64,000 nucleotides of DNA from Eumeta japonica (GCA_005406025.1 BGZK01000015.1:620001-684000); one strand, 5' to 3'; counted from the stretch's first letter, positions 45,624 through 59,050 are shown. The notes: generated by a model from the letters alone, not told the origin. Made by a program: numbers and translations.

Positions 45624-47700
45624 TTTATCCTTTTTCTTGAGAGGTGAGTTGTTTTTGGAACAATTTAATATTAAATAACTAGGTATTTTAAATGAATAAT
45701 CAATATTACAGGTTTATTTATGTTTCATAAATTTCATAAATCTATTAAAGATGTTACACCTCAATCGAGGATAACTTTAAAGAATCTATCTTCAAATGAA
45801 ATGCTGTAAAGACAACTACGTGAATTGATAATAATTTTGGTAATATAACTTTTGTTGTTATTTTAAACAAAATATGGAATAATATGGAATAGTTCTTTAC
45901 AAAGTTTTATTTGGAAAACATGCCTAAGTTACCAGTGTAGCATATTGTTCAGAGAGAACCATAGGTTAGCTGCTCTTCACATCCAGCTAAACATTCTTTT
46001 TTCTGTACATTATTACTTAATCATTTGTATATTTATAATATATCATAACTCTGTTATTGTATGTTACCAAACATTCAAATCAGAGAAATAGCTTTCCATA
46101 ATTATACCTAAAAAAGTTTTAGATAAAACAAGACATTGTAAGGCATGAAAATAATGGACAAAATTATCAAAATTCTTTAAAATAATTCATTGTTTCAGCC
46201 CTAAACGACCCATTGCCAGGCAATGCATTCTTCTAAAATGTATATGGTATGCTAAAGCTCATATTTTTTTATCATGATCTATCTTTTTTTACAATGCAAG
46301 TTTTATTGGCAGGCAAATCTAAGCCACCATATTCTTCAGAGAGGAACCTCCTCATCTAGTAAGCATTTTTATCTGTGTCGTATCTGTTATTACTAAATAA
46401 TTTTTCATATAAGAGACAGTTATATAAATACATATTTCAAAATATTTCAGACTGTAAAAAAATAAATTTGAGGAAAAGTGGTACCGTCAAATGCTCCAAC
46501 ATTGCTCGCTTTTTTGAGGTTTTGCTCTATATTTTATAAAATATAAAAATAAATGTAAAGGTACATATTTATTTAATATTATTGCTTATTATAATAAACC
46601 ATTATTTGGTCTAAATTTGGGAATAATCGCACTAAATTAAAGAAAACTCACTATGTACTCACAACTCACTAGTAGTGGGCAAAGATATCTCACAATGTGA
46701 CTAACTTTGCTTTTTACATGTTATTATTATTTTCCAAGCCATTTTACGTTTTATATTCCACGCCTTAATACTTTCGGCGCAAAAAAGTTGCAATCTACGT
46801 TTTTAAAAATAAAAAAAAATATTATGGTATTTCCATTTTTTAGATGGGCAATATAACATTCGCCTTCTTAAACATTTTCATACAACTAGATCAACCCATA
46901 TAGGGCTGTCGCATTTCGATAACAATGAAACAAATTCAGTTTTAAGAGCTTAAATATTTTTATTTTATGTAATTGTTTATTATCAAAATTGTTTATAATT
47001 AAAACCTCTTTTGTAGGTAGGTAACAATCACAATCATATATTCAGTAGTGATTTTCTGAAATATTTATAAAAATATCTAACAAACAAAATTATAGTAACA
47101 AATCAAAATTAACAAATATTCACCTTTATAGAAACGTGTGTGTGTGTGCGTGTGTGTGTTTAAAAGAAAATAATCATGCTAATCTTTCTAATTTTTTTTA
47201 AAATTCTTGGCAAAAACTTTTAAAAACTAAATACTTAGAACACTAAAACTATCCACATTTAGGAATCGTCGCAAAACTATGTATATCAAAAATGTGTTGA
47301 TCGACTTTTTATCACCTTTACAAGAATGAAAAAAAACAATATTATGAAACCATTTTTCAAAAATTAGGCACTTATGGTATTAAGCACTACTTTAAGATTT
47401 TAAATGGAAACGAAAAAAAAAATATTATTAACTGTTTAATAATTTTAGGAAAAACATCTTTTTTTTTTAATGAATTGGCTAATATTTTTTTTATTTACTA
47501 AATATTGGCAAGAATAGAATTACTTTGCTATTTGTGTCCTTCGTGTTACTGGAAACTCTTTCATAGTACTCTGATATACTTAAAATAACATAAAGCAAAT
47601 TCTTACATGAAATATTAGCGAAGTATAATAATATTTTATGTAATAAAATTATTATGTTAAATTAAAAGGTTCTATGTAATCATTGATTCTAATCAGGCCA
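45624..47700. other. Non-coding, with a weak local duplication and a GT tract
   Basis: 45890-46000 and 46295-46400 share a loose pattern (AAGTTTTATT..., TTCAGAGAG.AACC...). A GTGTGTGTGTGCGTGTGTGTG tract lies at 47138-47159. No supported gene. Confidence 0.4.
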
Positions 47701-47751
47701 CGACGACATTCAGTGTGTGTCAAAATTTTCACAACATCTTGTACAAATACC

Positions 47752-50288
47752 TCAGATATATCTTCCACTCGAGGCCAGTGAAATAAGTTGTTTTGTTTTT
47801 TTTCGCATAAAATTCACTATAAGACTTACATTAACAAAGTCAATAATTTTACCAATATGATATTTAAATGATTTTTGACCCTCGAATTTCACTAGAATGA
47901 ATCGATCCTTCTGTAGATCTGTGAGTGAAATTACATCCAAATCATTATTTGAAGCGCATTCGGAACTACTCTCATGTTTTTCTTCTTCGTTTTCTTCTTC
48001 TTCTAACGGAAAGTCTTCAGTATCGGATGAATTTCTTAGAGAAATATCTCCAGATACTTTTTCACTTTAATGTTCTTTTTAATACAGTCCATAAAATCAA
48101 AAATATTTTCCTGTACTTCAACATCTATCTATCTTCAATCATCAGAATTTAAAAACTCTTCTACAAGGAATAAGGGGTTTTCTTCAATGTTCATATTTTC
48201 CATGCCAGAAGGATCTTTATTTATACAGCCATGTTTACTCATATTATATTCTGTCATCATTTAACTTTCATGTAAATCGCCTTTTTTAGAATTGGTATTA
48301 ATTTTTTGATCATCTGAATTGATACAAATATCGGATAAAATGTAAATTTTTCCCGGTCTTTTTATTATCAGTTTGAATTTTCAGTGAAATATTTTCTATA
48401 TTAGATTCGTTAATGTTATAAATAATACCATTCTTTGGTCTTATTATTATATCTTTTGATCCAGTATAGTAGTGTGTTTCGTCTTTGTGAATGCACGCTT
48501 CAGTTGTCACAACATTTTTAAAGCTCCAGTAAATTCATCTAATACCTTTCTGTTATGTTATGAGTATTTTTTTCATAGCACAAGCTATTATATTGTTTTC
48601 TTGTTGCATTACTTATTTTCGTGGCGCGAATTTCTTCTAAGTACTCCTCGATGTTATCATTAATTATATTGTCGTAATTCTTATAGTGTTCTTTTTCTTT
48701 CTTTGACTTTATTATATCTTCAAAATTTGCAGTGTTTCTTTTACTTATATCTTTATCATTTAGTTCGTTATTATCAAAGCTACTTCTTTCTAAATCAATT
48801 TCATTATATTTACTCATTAGTAGTTTCTTGTTTTTTATCAGTTTCCCAGTGTTTTCATCAAGATAGTTTTCAACGAAGTTATTTTCAGCATCGTTCATAT
48901 TATCGTCGTCCTTCTCATTACTAGGATAACATACGCTGTTTAATTCATTTCTAATATCGCTTCGCTTTTTTCACATCACTGGCCGATAAGTTTTTGATTT
49001 CAATTTGCTGTGATTTTCTTTCAGTATATTTATATCTGTAATGGAAACTGATTTCCCGGGCTCAGTATTAATTTTCTTGGTTCTCTTTTAAATCATTGAC
49101 TTCGGTGTCCTTGTATGCTTTACATATTCAAGAAGAGATTCAGCGATTCCGTACTCTGATGAATCTGCACTTTATTCAAGTCTGTATCTTTTTCAAGACT
49201 TGTCGAAGATTCAGGGGAGAAATACCAGTTGCCCTAAAGCCACTCTTTATATTTTGGCTCTCTCTAATTTTAGTATTTTTTATAAGCTTCATTAAGAAAT
49301 TCGGAAAACGCCTTTTATTCATTGTCTTTTGATTTGGATTTTTATATGTGGAGTTTGGAAGTAATAACATAAAACGTATTTGATGCACATCACAAGGCTT
49401 AACTACTTTAGGGTTAAGGTGAGTCGACGAATTATCACCAATAACCATTTTCGGGCCTGGTAGCTTCTTAGCCCACTCCACTATAATAGTTCTGAAAAAG
49501 TTTTCAAAAATGGCTGAGTCGAACCAACCGCTTTTTGAGCAGTTGTATCTTGCACCATCGGGACCACCAAGTACCCACGTATCATACAAATTTTCAGCTC
49601 TGTATACAATATAAGGAGACAAGAATTTTCCATCTCCAGTGTCACAACACATAATTGATATGCACTCTTTAATACTGTTGATAATTCTCTGGGTTGTCGC
49701 TACAATTTTTATCATCGTAGTTAACAATATTACAAGGAGTAACGTCTTTTAAACTTTCTTGTAAGTTGGCGAAGTAATTAACCTCTTCTGCTTTCTCTAC
49801 TCTCGCCGAACTTATGTTATGGGTAGTTCTAATCGTTAACTTTTCTGTATAATGACTTAAAAAAAATTTCATCCACATTTTCCCTGGCATTTTACTATTA
49901 AAAATTTCTTCACGCCCATTTTTTTTAAATAATTAAACACCAATAAACGGACATTTAATTAAGTTAGTGGACTTCCAAAATATCCAGCGCCTGAAATTAC
50001 GCTAAGATGTTGTTCCTCTTCAGTTGTTAATCTTATTTGTGCACTGACTGTACGCATATGACGTGTAGCTATTTTATTTAGTATTGTGCGTTGTGGGATG
50101 CCAAATTGTTTCTCCGCGTCTCTTGATGATATCTTTTTCAAGCATTTCAGCTGAATAATTTCTGTAATTACGGGCACCCAGTTTTCTTCTGTTTTTCCTT
50201 TTTTTATTCTTGGTTTTGGTTTTCCCATACTGAAAAAAAAGGAAATTACGAGGATAAGTATTAATAAAAAAAGAAAATTGTAAAACAA
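47752..50288 (-). pseudogene. Pogo/Tigger-type (DDE_1) transposase, decayed
   Basis: N-terminus at about 50222 (MGKPKPRIKKGKTEENWVPV) with a psq-like helix-turn-helix ISSRDAEKQFGIPQRTI. Then VTPCNIVNYDDKNCSDNPEN (49690-49760, first Asp), a frameshift, FLSPYIVYRAENLYDTWVLG, GPDGARYNCSKSGWFD and MVIGDNSSTHLNPKV (49430-49470, second Asp). After LLLPNSTYKN the expected QPLDV block with the third Asp is deleted, and SGFRATGISPLNLRQVLKKI follows. A Lys/Asn/Glu-rich linker (48539-48898) and a C-terminal VKFEGQKSFKYHIGKIIDF tail (47752-47940) complete it. Several stops separate these pieces. Inactive. Confidence 0.82.
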
Positions 50289-50559
50289 AGCTTTATATTG
50301 TTAAGATGTACGTATTAGAAAGAATAAAGTTGGTATCAGTCCAAGCCGAAAGATGTAAGTTTTGACCACTAACCGTTTACCAACATTTTTGTTACATTAT
50401 ATTGTCAAAAGTGGTTCAAAACTGATTTGGAAGATTTGAGCTAAATATCCTCAGCCTTTCGCGTTAACTACTAGATATAGATCTGCCTTTTTGACAAAAA
50501 CCTAACACATACTGATGAAATAAAACCATAAACAATTGAGATATTATAAATTTAGGTAT

Positions 50560-50935
50560 TGAACAAGCGATTCTACCCGAACTTCGCAAAGGTAGACTTC
50601 CCACTTCCCCGTTTCTCTAATTCCCCAATTCCCCAAATGCCCACTTTTTCAATACCTCAATTCCCCTACCCCTAACCCCTTCCCTACAACCCACCCAAGT
50701 TTCATATCAATAGGATATATAGTTTAGGAAATATCAGCAGAAACATCTTTCGTTTGCACGGGAGCCCTATTTTTAAGGGGATGGAGCCCTACACATTCAG
50801 CCTGTTATCATCTTCGGGGTTCAGACTATGCCCCTATAAAGTTTCATCACAATCGGTTAATTAGTTTAGCGATGAAAAAGTATCAGACAGACGGATTTAC
50901 TTTCATATTTATAATATTTGTATGGAAATATGGAT
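50560..50935 (+). repeat. LINE/SINE-type 3' repeat with C-rich tract
   Basis: TTCTACCCGAACTTCGCAAA, a tract of TTCCCC units (50600-50700), CAAGTTTCATATCAATAGG, then GTTTCATCACAATCGGTTAA and CAGACAGACGG, ending TTTATAATATTTGTATGG. The last phrase resembles the shared 3' terminus of lepidopteran RTE-derived repeats. Confidence 0.5.
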
Positions 50936-51298
50936 TATGATGCGCCTAGCTATTATCGTTTTTTTTTATTAGTCAAAAATCTTACAGCAACAAATTATTC
51001 TTTTTATCAAATACAAAAGAAAACACAATATCTACTAGATGCACGGTATTAAAAGCACCAATTTATAATACAGTATTATGACAGCCCTAACATGTAAAAG
51101 TTAATGGGCAATGTTGAAAATGAATGAATTGTACTTGTATAGATAACATTGCCCCATACTAAAACTCTTACAAAAACGTGAAATGAATTGTAGAATTTTA
51201 TAAAACCTAATGAATTAAAGTACATTTCCATATATCTAAAAAATACTTACGTGCAGTTACTATAAGTGATGGATCCCGGTAAATTTTTCGGCATAAAA

Positions 51299-51371
51299 TT
51301 TGCACCACTTGTGACGACCTAATTTCACCGATTTCGACCTAATTTGCACCACTCGTGACGACCTAATTTCA
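51299..51371. repeat. Two direct repeats of a 29-bp unit
   Basis: TTTGCACCACTTGTGACGAC and TTTGCACCACTCGTGACGAC, each followed by CTAATTTCA, about 43 bp apart. Confidence 0.6.
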
Positions 51372-52071
51372 TGCGACTGAGTCATGTTATTTAAGAAATG
51401 AATACTCAGTGTTGCCATATATACGTCTAAAATTTCTACCATAGTTATTCAATTGTAATAAATTGCTGTACATTTTTGGTATTTTTTATAACGCTTATTT
51501 TAGCTCATTGGGCAAAGTTAGTACCAAAAAGCACTTGTCGGTAACAAGTTCAAATTTTAAACTCAAGTAAATTACCTACTCAATGAGTTTTAATTCAAGA
51601 CAAATAAAAATCACTTGCTCTGGACCTCAGTGACGGTTGATTCCAGACTTTAATTAGTAACAGTGGCCTCTTTTAGCCTACGCTGGGTCCGCATAGAGAA
51701 CTTAAGTTTCAAGGTCAATGACAATGACATCGACTAGCCTATAGTTTGCCAGATTACAAATTCCCTATCATGAGTAATATATAAATCTTCTGATTAAGTT
51801 TTTGTATAGATTATAAATTTGTTTTTTGTTGAAATCAAAAAGATAATTCAGTAATTAAATTAAAAAGTATATACATTATTAAATTAGATTAATCTTAAAG
51901 TTTTATACTTTAGTCACTTTATCAAACTGGTAATACAAGGAATTGTAGTATAAGTAAATGCTGTTAGATGTCACTAAAAAATTCGTAATTTTACGTAGAC
52001 TAAATTCTAGATGGCACTAGTGATTTAGTACAAAATATAAATAATAAGAGTTGCACGACCTTTGTCGGCAC

Positions 52072-52143
52072 CAGTCGGCACGAGACACTCTCGAGCAAAA
52101 AATGTGTAAATGTGTCTGACGTACGTGCGATAAGTAAAAGTCA
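52072..52143 (+). repeat. Repeat R1, copy 1
   Basis: CAGTCGGCACGAGACACTCT then TGTCTGACGTACGTGCGATA and AGTAAAAGTCA. The same 72 bases, about 90% identical by eye, recur at 56895-56966 in the same orientation. Confidence 0.75.
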
Positions 52144-54590
52144 CACTGACATGTACACACCCCGTGCGCCCGGGCGCGCCGCCTGCCCATAATGGGTTTT
52201 TGCCTTCCTTCCCCTTCGCACGGGGAGAAATACATAAAAAAAATATTGGAATGTGCGTTTGAAACATCAGCTCCTAGTGTAAATTCATAAATAATTAAAT
52301 TTTTGACGTTGCAAATACATTATCAATACCGACAGATATCACACAAATAAATCAGTTATCACAATTATAGACTAATAGAAAAATTTAATGGGACACTCTC
52401 ATTAGTACTTTTATATTTATGATGGCGAAAACCAGGTATCTACATAGTTTCTGGAACTTAAATGGAGTTGCAAATAGAAAAATGTTACAACCACTTGAAA
52501 TTATAAATACTCATAAAATTTACCGTATTGGTTTTTACCCATTGAAATAAATAAATAGTTTAACTGTTGCTCCAGATAGAATTCAATGATTTTGAAAAAA
52601 TATTACAATCATATAGATTACAATATGGAAAACCTGTATGAATTTTAAATTTTTGTACTCACTGATATGTTACAATACCATTTTTATTTGGACATTATCC
52701 CATCCAGATAGATCTATCGGGATTCCTAACGGAAATTAACACTTTATGTCGGAGTTTTTCCACAGGGTAATGTCTTTCTTCTCTTAATCTTTCATTCTTC
52801 TTTTTCTTCGTTTGGTGCATATTCTCAATGTCCGTTTTTGAGAATCGGTAAAGATCGTCCACAATCTTTGTAATCTCTAGTTTGCTCTGTGATAATGTCG
52901 TTCATTTTTCTTAGTTCCTATAACAGTAACTCTTGTCTTGTCTGAGTTAGTTTATCCCTGTTGTGGAAAAGATCAGATCAATACTTATAAAATATTGAAA
53001 ATTTGCTATCAGAATCTATAAGTTTAAAAAATATTGATAAGAATAAACAGAATTCTGATATAGATTTTTAACAGAGTTTATCGGTACAGGATTAGGTTAC
53101 TTTTGTATCAGAAATTTCTGGCAACATTTTATAAGAATGATTGAGAGTTAACCCCTCAGGAGATTTTATAAGTTAAATACCATCGAATATTTATGAATTT
53201 GCATGAGAAGTTATACTTGTATCAGTTGATATGAGTTTATTCTCAATATATTTTCAATGAGACTTATTGAGTAAATTGGTATAATATTATGCTTATAGAA
53301 ACTCATTCACAATTTTTTTTTCAATCAGGAAGATTTAAAAATTTGAATGAGATTTTTCATTACATGATAAATATCATAGAATGTTTTAACATACTTATCA
53401 TTTTTTATAAGGCTTCTCTTATAAAAAATATAACTTCTCTTCTTTTTTTCATCCAATTCTATAAGAGCGAATGAGGAATTCCAAAAACAAATGCAAACCA
53501 TTTTCTTATAAACATAAATGAGAAATTTTTTGGTTGAATTTATTTATAAAAACTAAGCATATTTTTCTATTTTCGATAACCACCAGCTTTATAACAGTAA
53601 TTAAGTTTTAAGATCAAATATAATTTCTTTTTTACTTGTTTTCTTTTGCACTTTTTCCTGTTTTTTAGAGGTAACTGTTGAGTTGGAACATTTTTTTGCC
53701 ATGTCGTCTTATTATCCATTTCCTTATTTTCCTTAGTTATTTGAAAATTTCTAATATAAAGAAGTTCCGGATGTTCTCAATTAAAAAACGTTATTCTGGA
53801 ATGAGGTTTTTTATAAGTTTTTAGTAATTTACAAAATCATCAGATTTTTTCAAAAATATAATTTTTTTACTTTAAAGAAACGGGCATGACCTTGGGAATT
53901 TACCTTCAGATACAACTGTGTTATAATTACATTTGTTTAGGGTGTTTGCCCCTGAATTGGTAACACGTAATGCTCAATAAATACAGAGAAAATGACTTTT
54001 GAAAATTTAAAATCAGCTTATATACTAGTAAAGTTGACATGTTTAATCAGTGAAAAATTGCCCAATCAGTAACTTATTGATTGGTATTCAAACGATCAGG
54101 ATTTAAATTCCATATTGAGTATTTTTTTCCTTATTCAACTGTTTTTACAAGTAAATAAATTTATTATTTGATATTATGAGTAATAATAATAATACTAATA
54201 ATTTTACTCTATTCGCCAAAATAACTTATTAAAATTTTAGGTAATTCAATGTCAATATTTTTTCTCTTATTTGAAATAAAATTTTACTAATATTGTTATA
54301 ACACTAATATTTACCAGTAAATAAAGAGTTTTCATTGAGTTTTTTTTCTATTGAGTGTGTATATTAAAATATAATTCAATTAAAATTGAACGCTTGACTT
54401 TTAAATTCCTTAATTAATTAGCAGGAAAAGTGTGAAAATTTTTGTTATCTACCGATGTAAATAGTTTTTTTTTAATATTGCGGACATAAAAAATAAACTT
54501 TCAATCGGGTTGAGTGTCTAACAAAATTACATCAATTCAACGATTGCAGCAAACTTGAGTCTGTTTCAATGTGTTGTAGTACTATATGCA
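52144..54590. other. AT-rich non-coding
   Basis: No frame with family similarity; long T-rich stretches. A CGCCCGGGCGCGCCGCC patch at 52167-52183 follows repeat R1. Confidence 0.5.
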
Positions 54591-54594
54591 TAGG

Positions 54595-54830
54595 AGTCGG
54601 AACGTCGTGGCAGTAAACAGGATGATTCGGTCTGCACTCGAGTGCAATCGGTATGCAGCGAGCCGACGCGAGGCTCAAAGTGGATGAGAAGGTGACATTG
54701 ACCCGTTAGTATAAAGGTCACGGGAAGGAGACGCGAAAGTGATCGGCGAGCCGAGTTGACGGACGGTCGCTGCGCGCGCAGGGAACGCCGCGTTTTGACG
54801 TTTACACTTACGTGACGTTTCCAATCTATA
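54595..54830. promoter_or_regulatory. GC/CpG-rich islet, possible promoter
   Basis: A sharp composition change: CGGAACGTCGTGGCAG, GCAGCGAGCCGACGCGAGGC, GGACGGTCGCTGCGCGCGCA and TTACGTGACGTTTCC, inside AT-rich surroundings. CpG is frequent. No clear TATA or TCAGT initiator and no following frame on either strand, so its role is a guess. Confidence 0.35.
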
Positions 54831-56040
54831 GGATTTAGGGTTATGTTTTTATAGTGTTAAAAACATTATTTTATCTTCTTGAGTAAAGCGTTTCCCTTTC
54901 AGTAATTTTTTAAATCCTTTGTATTGCATGTGAAATAATAATTTCGCACCTGGTCACATCTTACTCTCCATCTGTTTGATAAATTATTTTTTTGCCAATT
55001 TTTTTACTTTTTTCAATCTCGTTTTGATAACTTCAAATTTTTGTCACGACTAAGCGTAACTTTTCACACACTTTTTCATATTTTTTCCTAATTTCAAGCG
55101 ATTTGATATTTTGCGACAAATATGTTTTCTTTTCACTTTTTGTTCAACAAGTAGGTATACCTATAAAATATAATAATTTTATTGATAATCATAAAAATAC
55201 ACAATATTGAGAAAATTAATTAAAATTATAAAAACCTGTATGCTTCACAGATGCAAAATCTTGTTGACGTTCTACAGGTATAGAACCACTCGAAAAAGGA
55301 GCCCCTTCATAGAGCGCTGGAAATACATTGGAAGTTTAAAAAAAACTGTCTAGCTCTAAAATAGGATTTTTTATCCTATATAAACATACAAGTAAAAGTA
55401 ATTTTTTAGCAAAATCCTCACAGGGGTAGTTTTATTTTGAACAGATGTGTTATATTAATTTGGTTTTTGTACAGTATTTTGTTTTACATTTATGACATCA
55501 TCACTGTTTATTAAATTACAATTTAGGTATGTTTCTTTTACAAATGTAGACATTACTCAAACTCTAGAATTGGGTGTTCTTTTTCTATATTCCTTTCGTT
55601 CTTACTATCTTGTTTTGTTACTTCATTATTTGTGTTGTTTTTTTGTTTGTTGTTATTACTGTTGACATAACGTGCAACACGCGTGGATATTGAAACGGAA
55701 ATTCGTTTCGTAAAACAAAAACAACAATGCTTTATTTTCTGAATATTTTATTGCAAACTATTATTTAAAAGGGGCATATAGCATATTTTTTTTTAATAAT
55801 AAATGAAAATTCTTTTTGTATTTTGGTTTTGTTTTACTTTTCCAAAACACTTAACCAATTTCAATTAATACAAGATCTATAAATATTTAGCATTGCCATT
55901 TGTTGATGTGAATATGCATTATCTTCTCAATAAGCGCCATCTCTTGCGCGACTTATAGCAATATTTTCGAAAATTGCGAGTTACGACTCTATAACCGCAC
56001 TAAATTATTCTTCACTCTATATAAGTATGTACCCCAATAA
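54831..56040. other. AT-rich non-coding
   Basis: A minus-strand stretch near 55258-55322 could encode ALYEGAPFSSGSIPVERQQD with a possible acceptor before it, but the piece is too short to assign. Nothing else is seen. Confidence 0.4.
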
Positions 56041-56059
56041 CGAAGCTTATAATGCAAAA

Positions 56060-56890
56060 TTTGCTATCCTGAGATTGGTGACAAACAGCAGTCAAACTGA
56101 CAGATTGACAGCAGACGAGCTGATTTTTCGGATTTTGTTGTCGGATTGATATCAATCTACTGACGCAGTTTGTTGTCAATCTGAGATGCAGATTGACGTC
56201 AGATTGCCTGCAAAATTTGGACTGTAAAATTTGCAGGCAACTGCCTCCAGATTGGAGTCAACTTTTGGCGTTCTTCGTAACTATTTTTTTAGTATCATAG
56301 TTAGATACTAGGTGGCGTTAACATATTTTTAAAAGTACAATATGACGGTAATTTAAATGTCGTATATATAAAATAATTGTATACAGTACCAATAACATAA
56401 TTAAAATATATAATTAACTAATAAGTAATAATAAAATTTAAATAAAAATATTTTATGAAGAATAAATAATGGCATTAACGTTCATATAATATATGACATT
56501 CATTTAATTGAATAACAAACTTACGAATTATACATTTTGTTACTTTCATTTTTATGTACAGTTCCGAATATTACATAGCGGAAAGAAATATTAGATACAA
56601 TTTTCCAATTATATTTAAAATTCATAATTACAAAATATTTTAATTTATATTTATAAAATATTTTTATCAATATATTTATGAAATGAATATTAATTTATAT
56701 GTTTTGCAATAAATTGGCTTGTTTTTTTAGAAACAGTAGCGAAACTTAGATAGGTACTAATATATAAAAAAACTGCATATCAAAAACAATTTCTGCATTA
56801 CATATTTTGCAGTCAATCTGACATCAATTTGCGTCGACATATTGCAGTTTGACGTTAGTCTGATGCCAACTGCATATTGAAGTATTTTAT
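56060..56890. repeat. Cluster of CAGATTGAC-type boxes and palindromes
   Basis: Repeated AGATTGAC/GTCAATCT words at 56090-56280 and again at 56810-56870. Includes the perfect palindrome GATTGATATCAATC (56144-56157) and a hairpin TTGCCTGCAAA (56204-56214) with TTTGCAGGCAA (56230-56240). The 500-base centre is plain AT-rich. Looks like the two ends of a foldback-type non-autonomous transposon. Confidence 0.45.
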
Positions 56891-56894
56891 GGTG

Positions 56895-56966
56895 CAGTCG
56901 GCACAAGACACTCCCGGGCAACAGATGTGTAAACGTGTCTGACGTACGTGCGATAAGTAAAAGTCA
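56895..56966 (+). repeat. Repeat R1, copy 2
   Basis: Same 72-base unit as 52072-52143; flanks differ, so only this block is shared. Confidence 0.75.
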
Positions 56967-57520
56967 TTGTCACATCCTCGGTCACCTGATAGCTACGAAC
57001 ACCCCGCTCAAGAAACCATCCGTTACAAATTAGTGACGCGCTTTAACCGCATGTGAGGACCGTGTGCAGATCCTGTGTTTGCTGAGTTAGTTACGCTGAC
57101 CATAAGGAGAAGGTACGCAGCTTACAACCAACAAAAGCTACAAGTAAATTCAAACATTGCTTTAGTATAAAACATTAACACAGTTAAATTAAATAAATAT
57201 TGCTAGATAAATTTTTAAAGGTTTTCATTACTTTAACCAAGTTTTGGTTAAAATTACGAAATTTTGATATACCACGTAAAGGAAACCCTACTAGCCGTAG
57301 TTTTGCGGCGGCGGGCGCGTGACGCATCCAGCGCGATGTGAAATCGGAAACACACCGTACAGTCAACACCGACAAATAACAGTCAAACAGGCGAACGGTT
57401 AAAAACTGCCTTTTCTAAATGATGATTTTTTGATATTAGATCACATTGCTGGAGTAAAGAAATAGCCTGCCGTCAGTCACCTGGTTTCATCAGCGATTGG
57501 CGGGGGCGCGGGTTTAAATT
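56967..57520. other. GC-richer non-coding islet
   Basis: Patches at 56980-57120, 57285-57400 (TTGCGGCGGCGGGCGCGTGA) and 57470-57510 (GATTGGCGGGGGCGCGGG). No family-like frame; may include unannotated first exons or promoter. Confidence 0.35.
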
Positions 57521-58135
57521 TGTAAAAAAACTACATAACTCGCATCTACTTTCTAAAACCTGAAAATTAATAAGGATTATATTAATTAAAAATGAGTTTT
57601 AAGATCGTCAGTCATGTAAATATCGTAACTAGGCGCGTTAGTCGCGGGTTGAAGTTGTAAAAAATGTGTTTATCGTGTAGTACTTAGTAAGTACTATCGT
57701 GTAGTAAATACTTTCTAATACCTCGAATCCAGTATACAGGTGAAGAATATTATTATAGTTATAATAAATATAGTCGTCAGTATATTCCTGTAACAGATGA
57801 TGTCAGTTGCCGATGAATAATTGCGCCCTGCCTAATACGGTGCGTTCAGTAAGTATTTAAATATTAAAGTTAAATAATCAATATCAAAATTAAGAAATAA
57901 ATTTAAATTTTAAAATTTAAAAAGTATAAAATTAATTTAATTATATTTAATAGTATTATAAAATTAATTAATTCATTTATTTAGTACTATTAATGAAGTA
58001 TATTTCAAATAATCTTTTTTACATTGTACGTTAAAAACACATATAAAAGTATTATTTTAATCCAAGTCGCTCATATAATTGTCAATTTTGTCCCTCTTAT
58101 CATGTTTTGTATCAGTTAATTATGAGGACTCGTCA
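57521..58135. other. AT-rich non-coding
   Basis: Includes a short direct repeat ATCGTGTAGTA at 57669 and 57698. No gene. Confidence 0.5.
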
Positions 58136-58359
58136 TCTATTATACATATATAATGAAAATAGGTTGTCTTTGTTCGCCAATCACGTAAAAAACTACTAAG
58201 CGTATAGACATGGGACTGGGACCATTCGATGCGGAATGATTTGTAGATCATCCCGCTACCGCATCCCGGTTCTAGGCTACTCATTTTTCGAATTCCGTAA
58301 ATCCTTCGCCATTTTATTTATAAATAAAAATTACCCAGCGAAGCGGACGGGACAGCTAG
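58136..58359 (+). repeat. Helitron-like short element, copy 3
   Basis: TCTATTATACATATATAATG at the start and AGCGGACGGGACAGCTAG at the end, host T next. Colinear with the dimer at 11639-12063 in opposite orientation. Confidence 0.65.
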
Positions 58360-59050
58360 TCTGCAAATAAATATAAGTGCAATATTTTAGTTTCAAAACA
58401 ATTAAAAATGTGATCCATTCTAATTTATAAATTTTCATATAGACACGTACAACTGTTCTGTAACTGCGTTATTAAAATATGGTCGCTTTTCAAAAAAAGA
58501 ACCGTGACGTCTATATTAAGGAAAGAAAAAAAGAAATTAATTTTTATTAAACTGTAAAACCGGAATACCTCAACTAGGAAACATAATTTTTATATTAATA
58601 ATTATTTTATGAAATAATTAAAATTTATATTGTAACTATCCGTAAGTTATAAATGAAATTGACTCATTTTTGTACAAAAACGTGTCACCTACCCCACCCA
58701 CTACGATGCCCGTCATCGCGATCCGCTTTTTATTAGCTAGCTAACAGTTATAATTATCCGCTACACCAATTATAATATGTTTAAATACTTATTTTATTTG
58801 TCGAAATAACTACCTAGTTACGTAAGTTAAAAGGTAGTGTTCTGTATATCAAAATGTACCAAATGTACCAAATCTAAAATTCGTAATAATAAATATTTCA
58901 CTACTTATTTTGAGTATTTAAACATACTGCAGTCTACTTTCAAAGTGCCTTCCGTTTTGTTGAATACTCAATCGAAAATGTTTACGCAAATTAGTTTTTA
59001 ATCGTTTAAGTTTGACTACAAGCAAAAACTGTAACGGCTTAGTAAGTACA
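58360..59050. other. AT-rich non-coding
   Basis: No gene or element recognised; a short tandem TGTACCAAATGTACCAAAT lies at 58856-58874. Confidence 0.5.

Noticed and set aside
55258..55322. Possible minus-strand exon with ALYEGAPFSSGS
   Set aside because: Too short, no matching neighbours, and family not certain; mentioned only in the non-coding entry.
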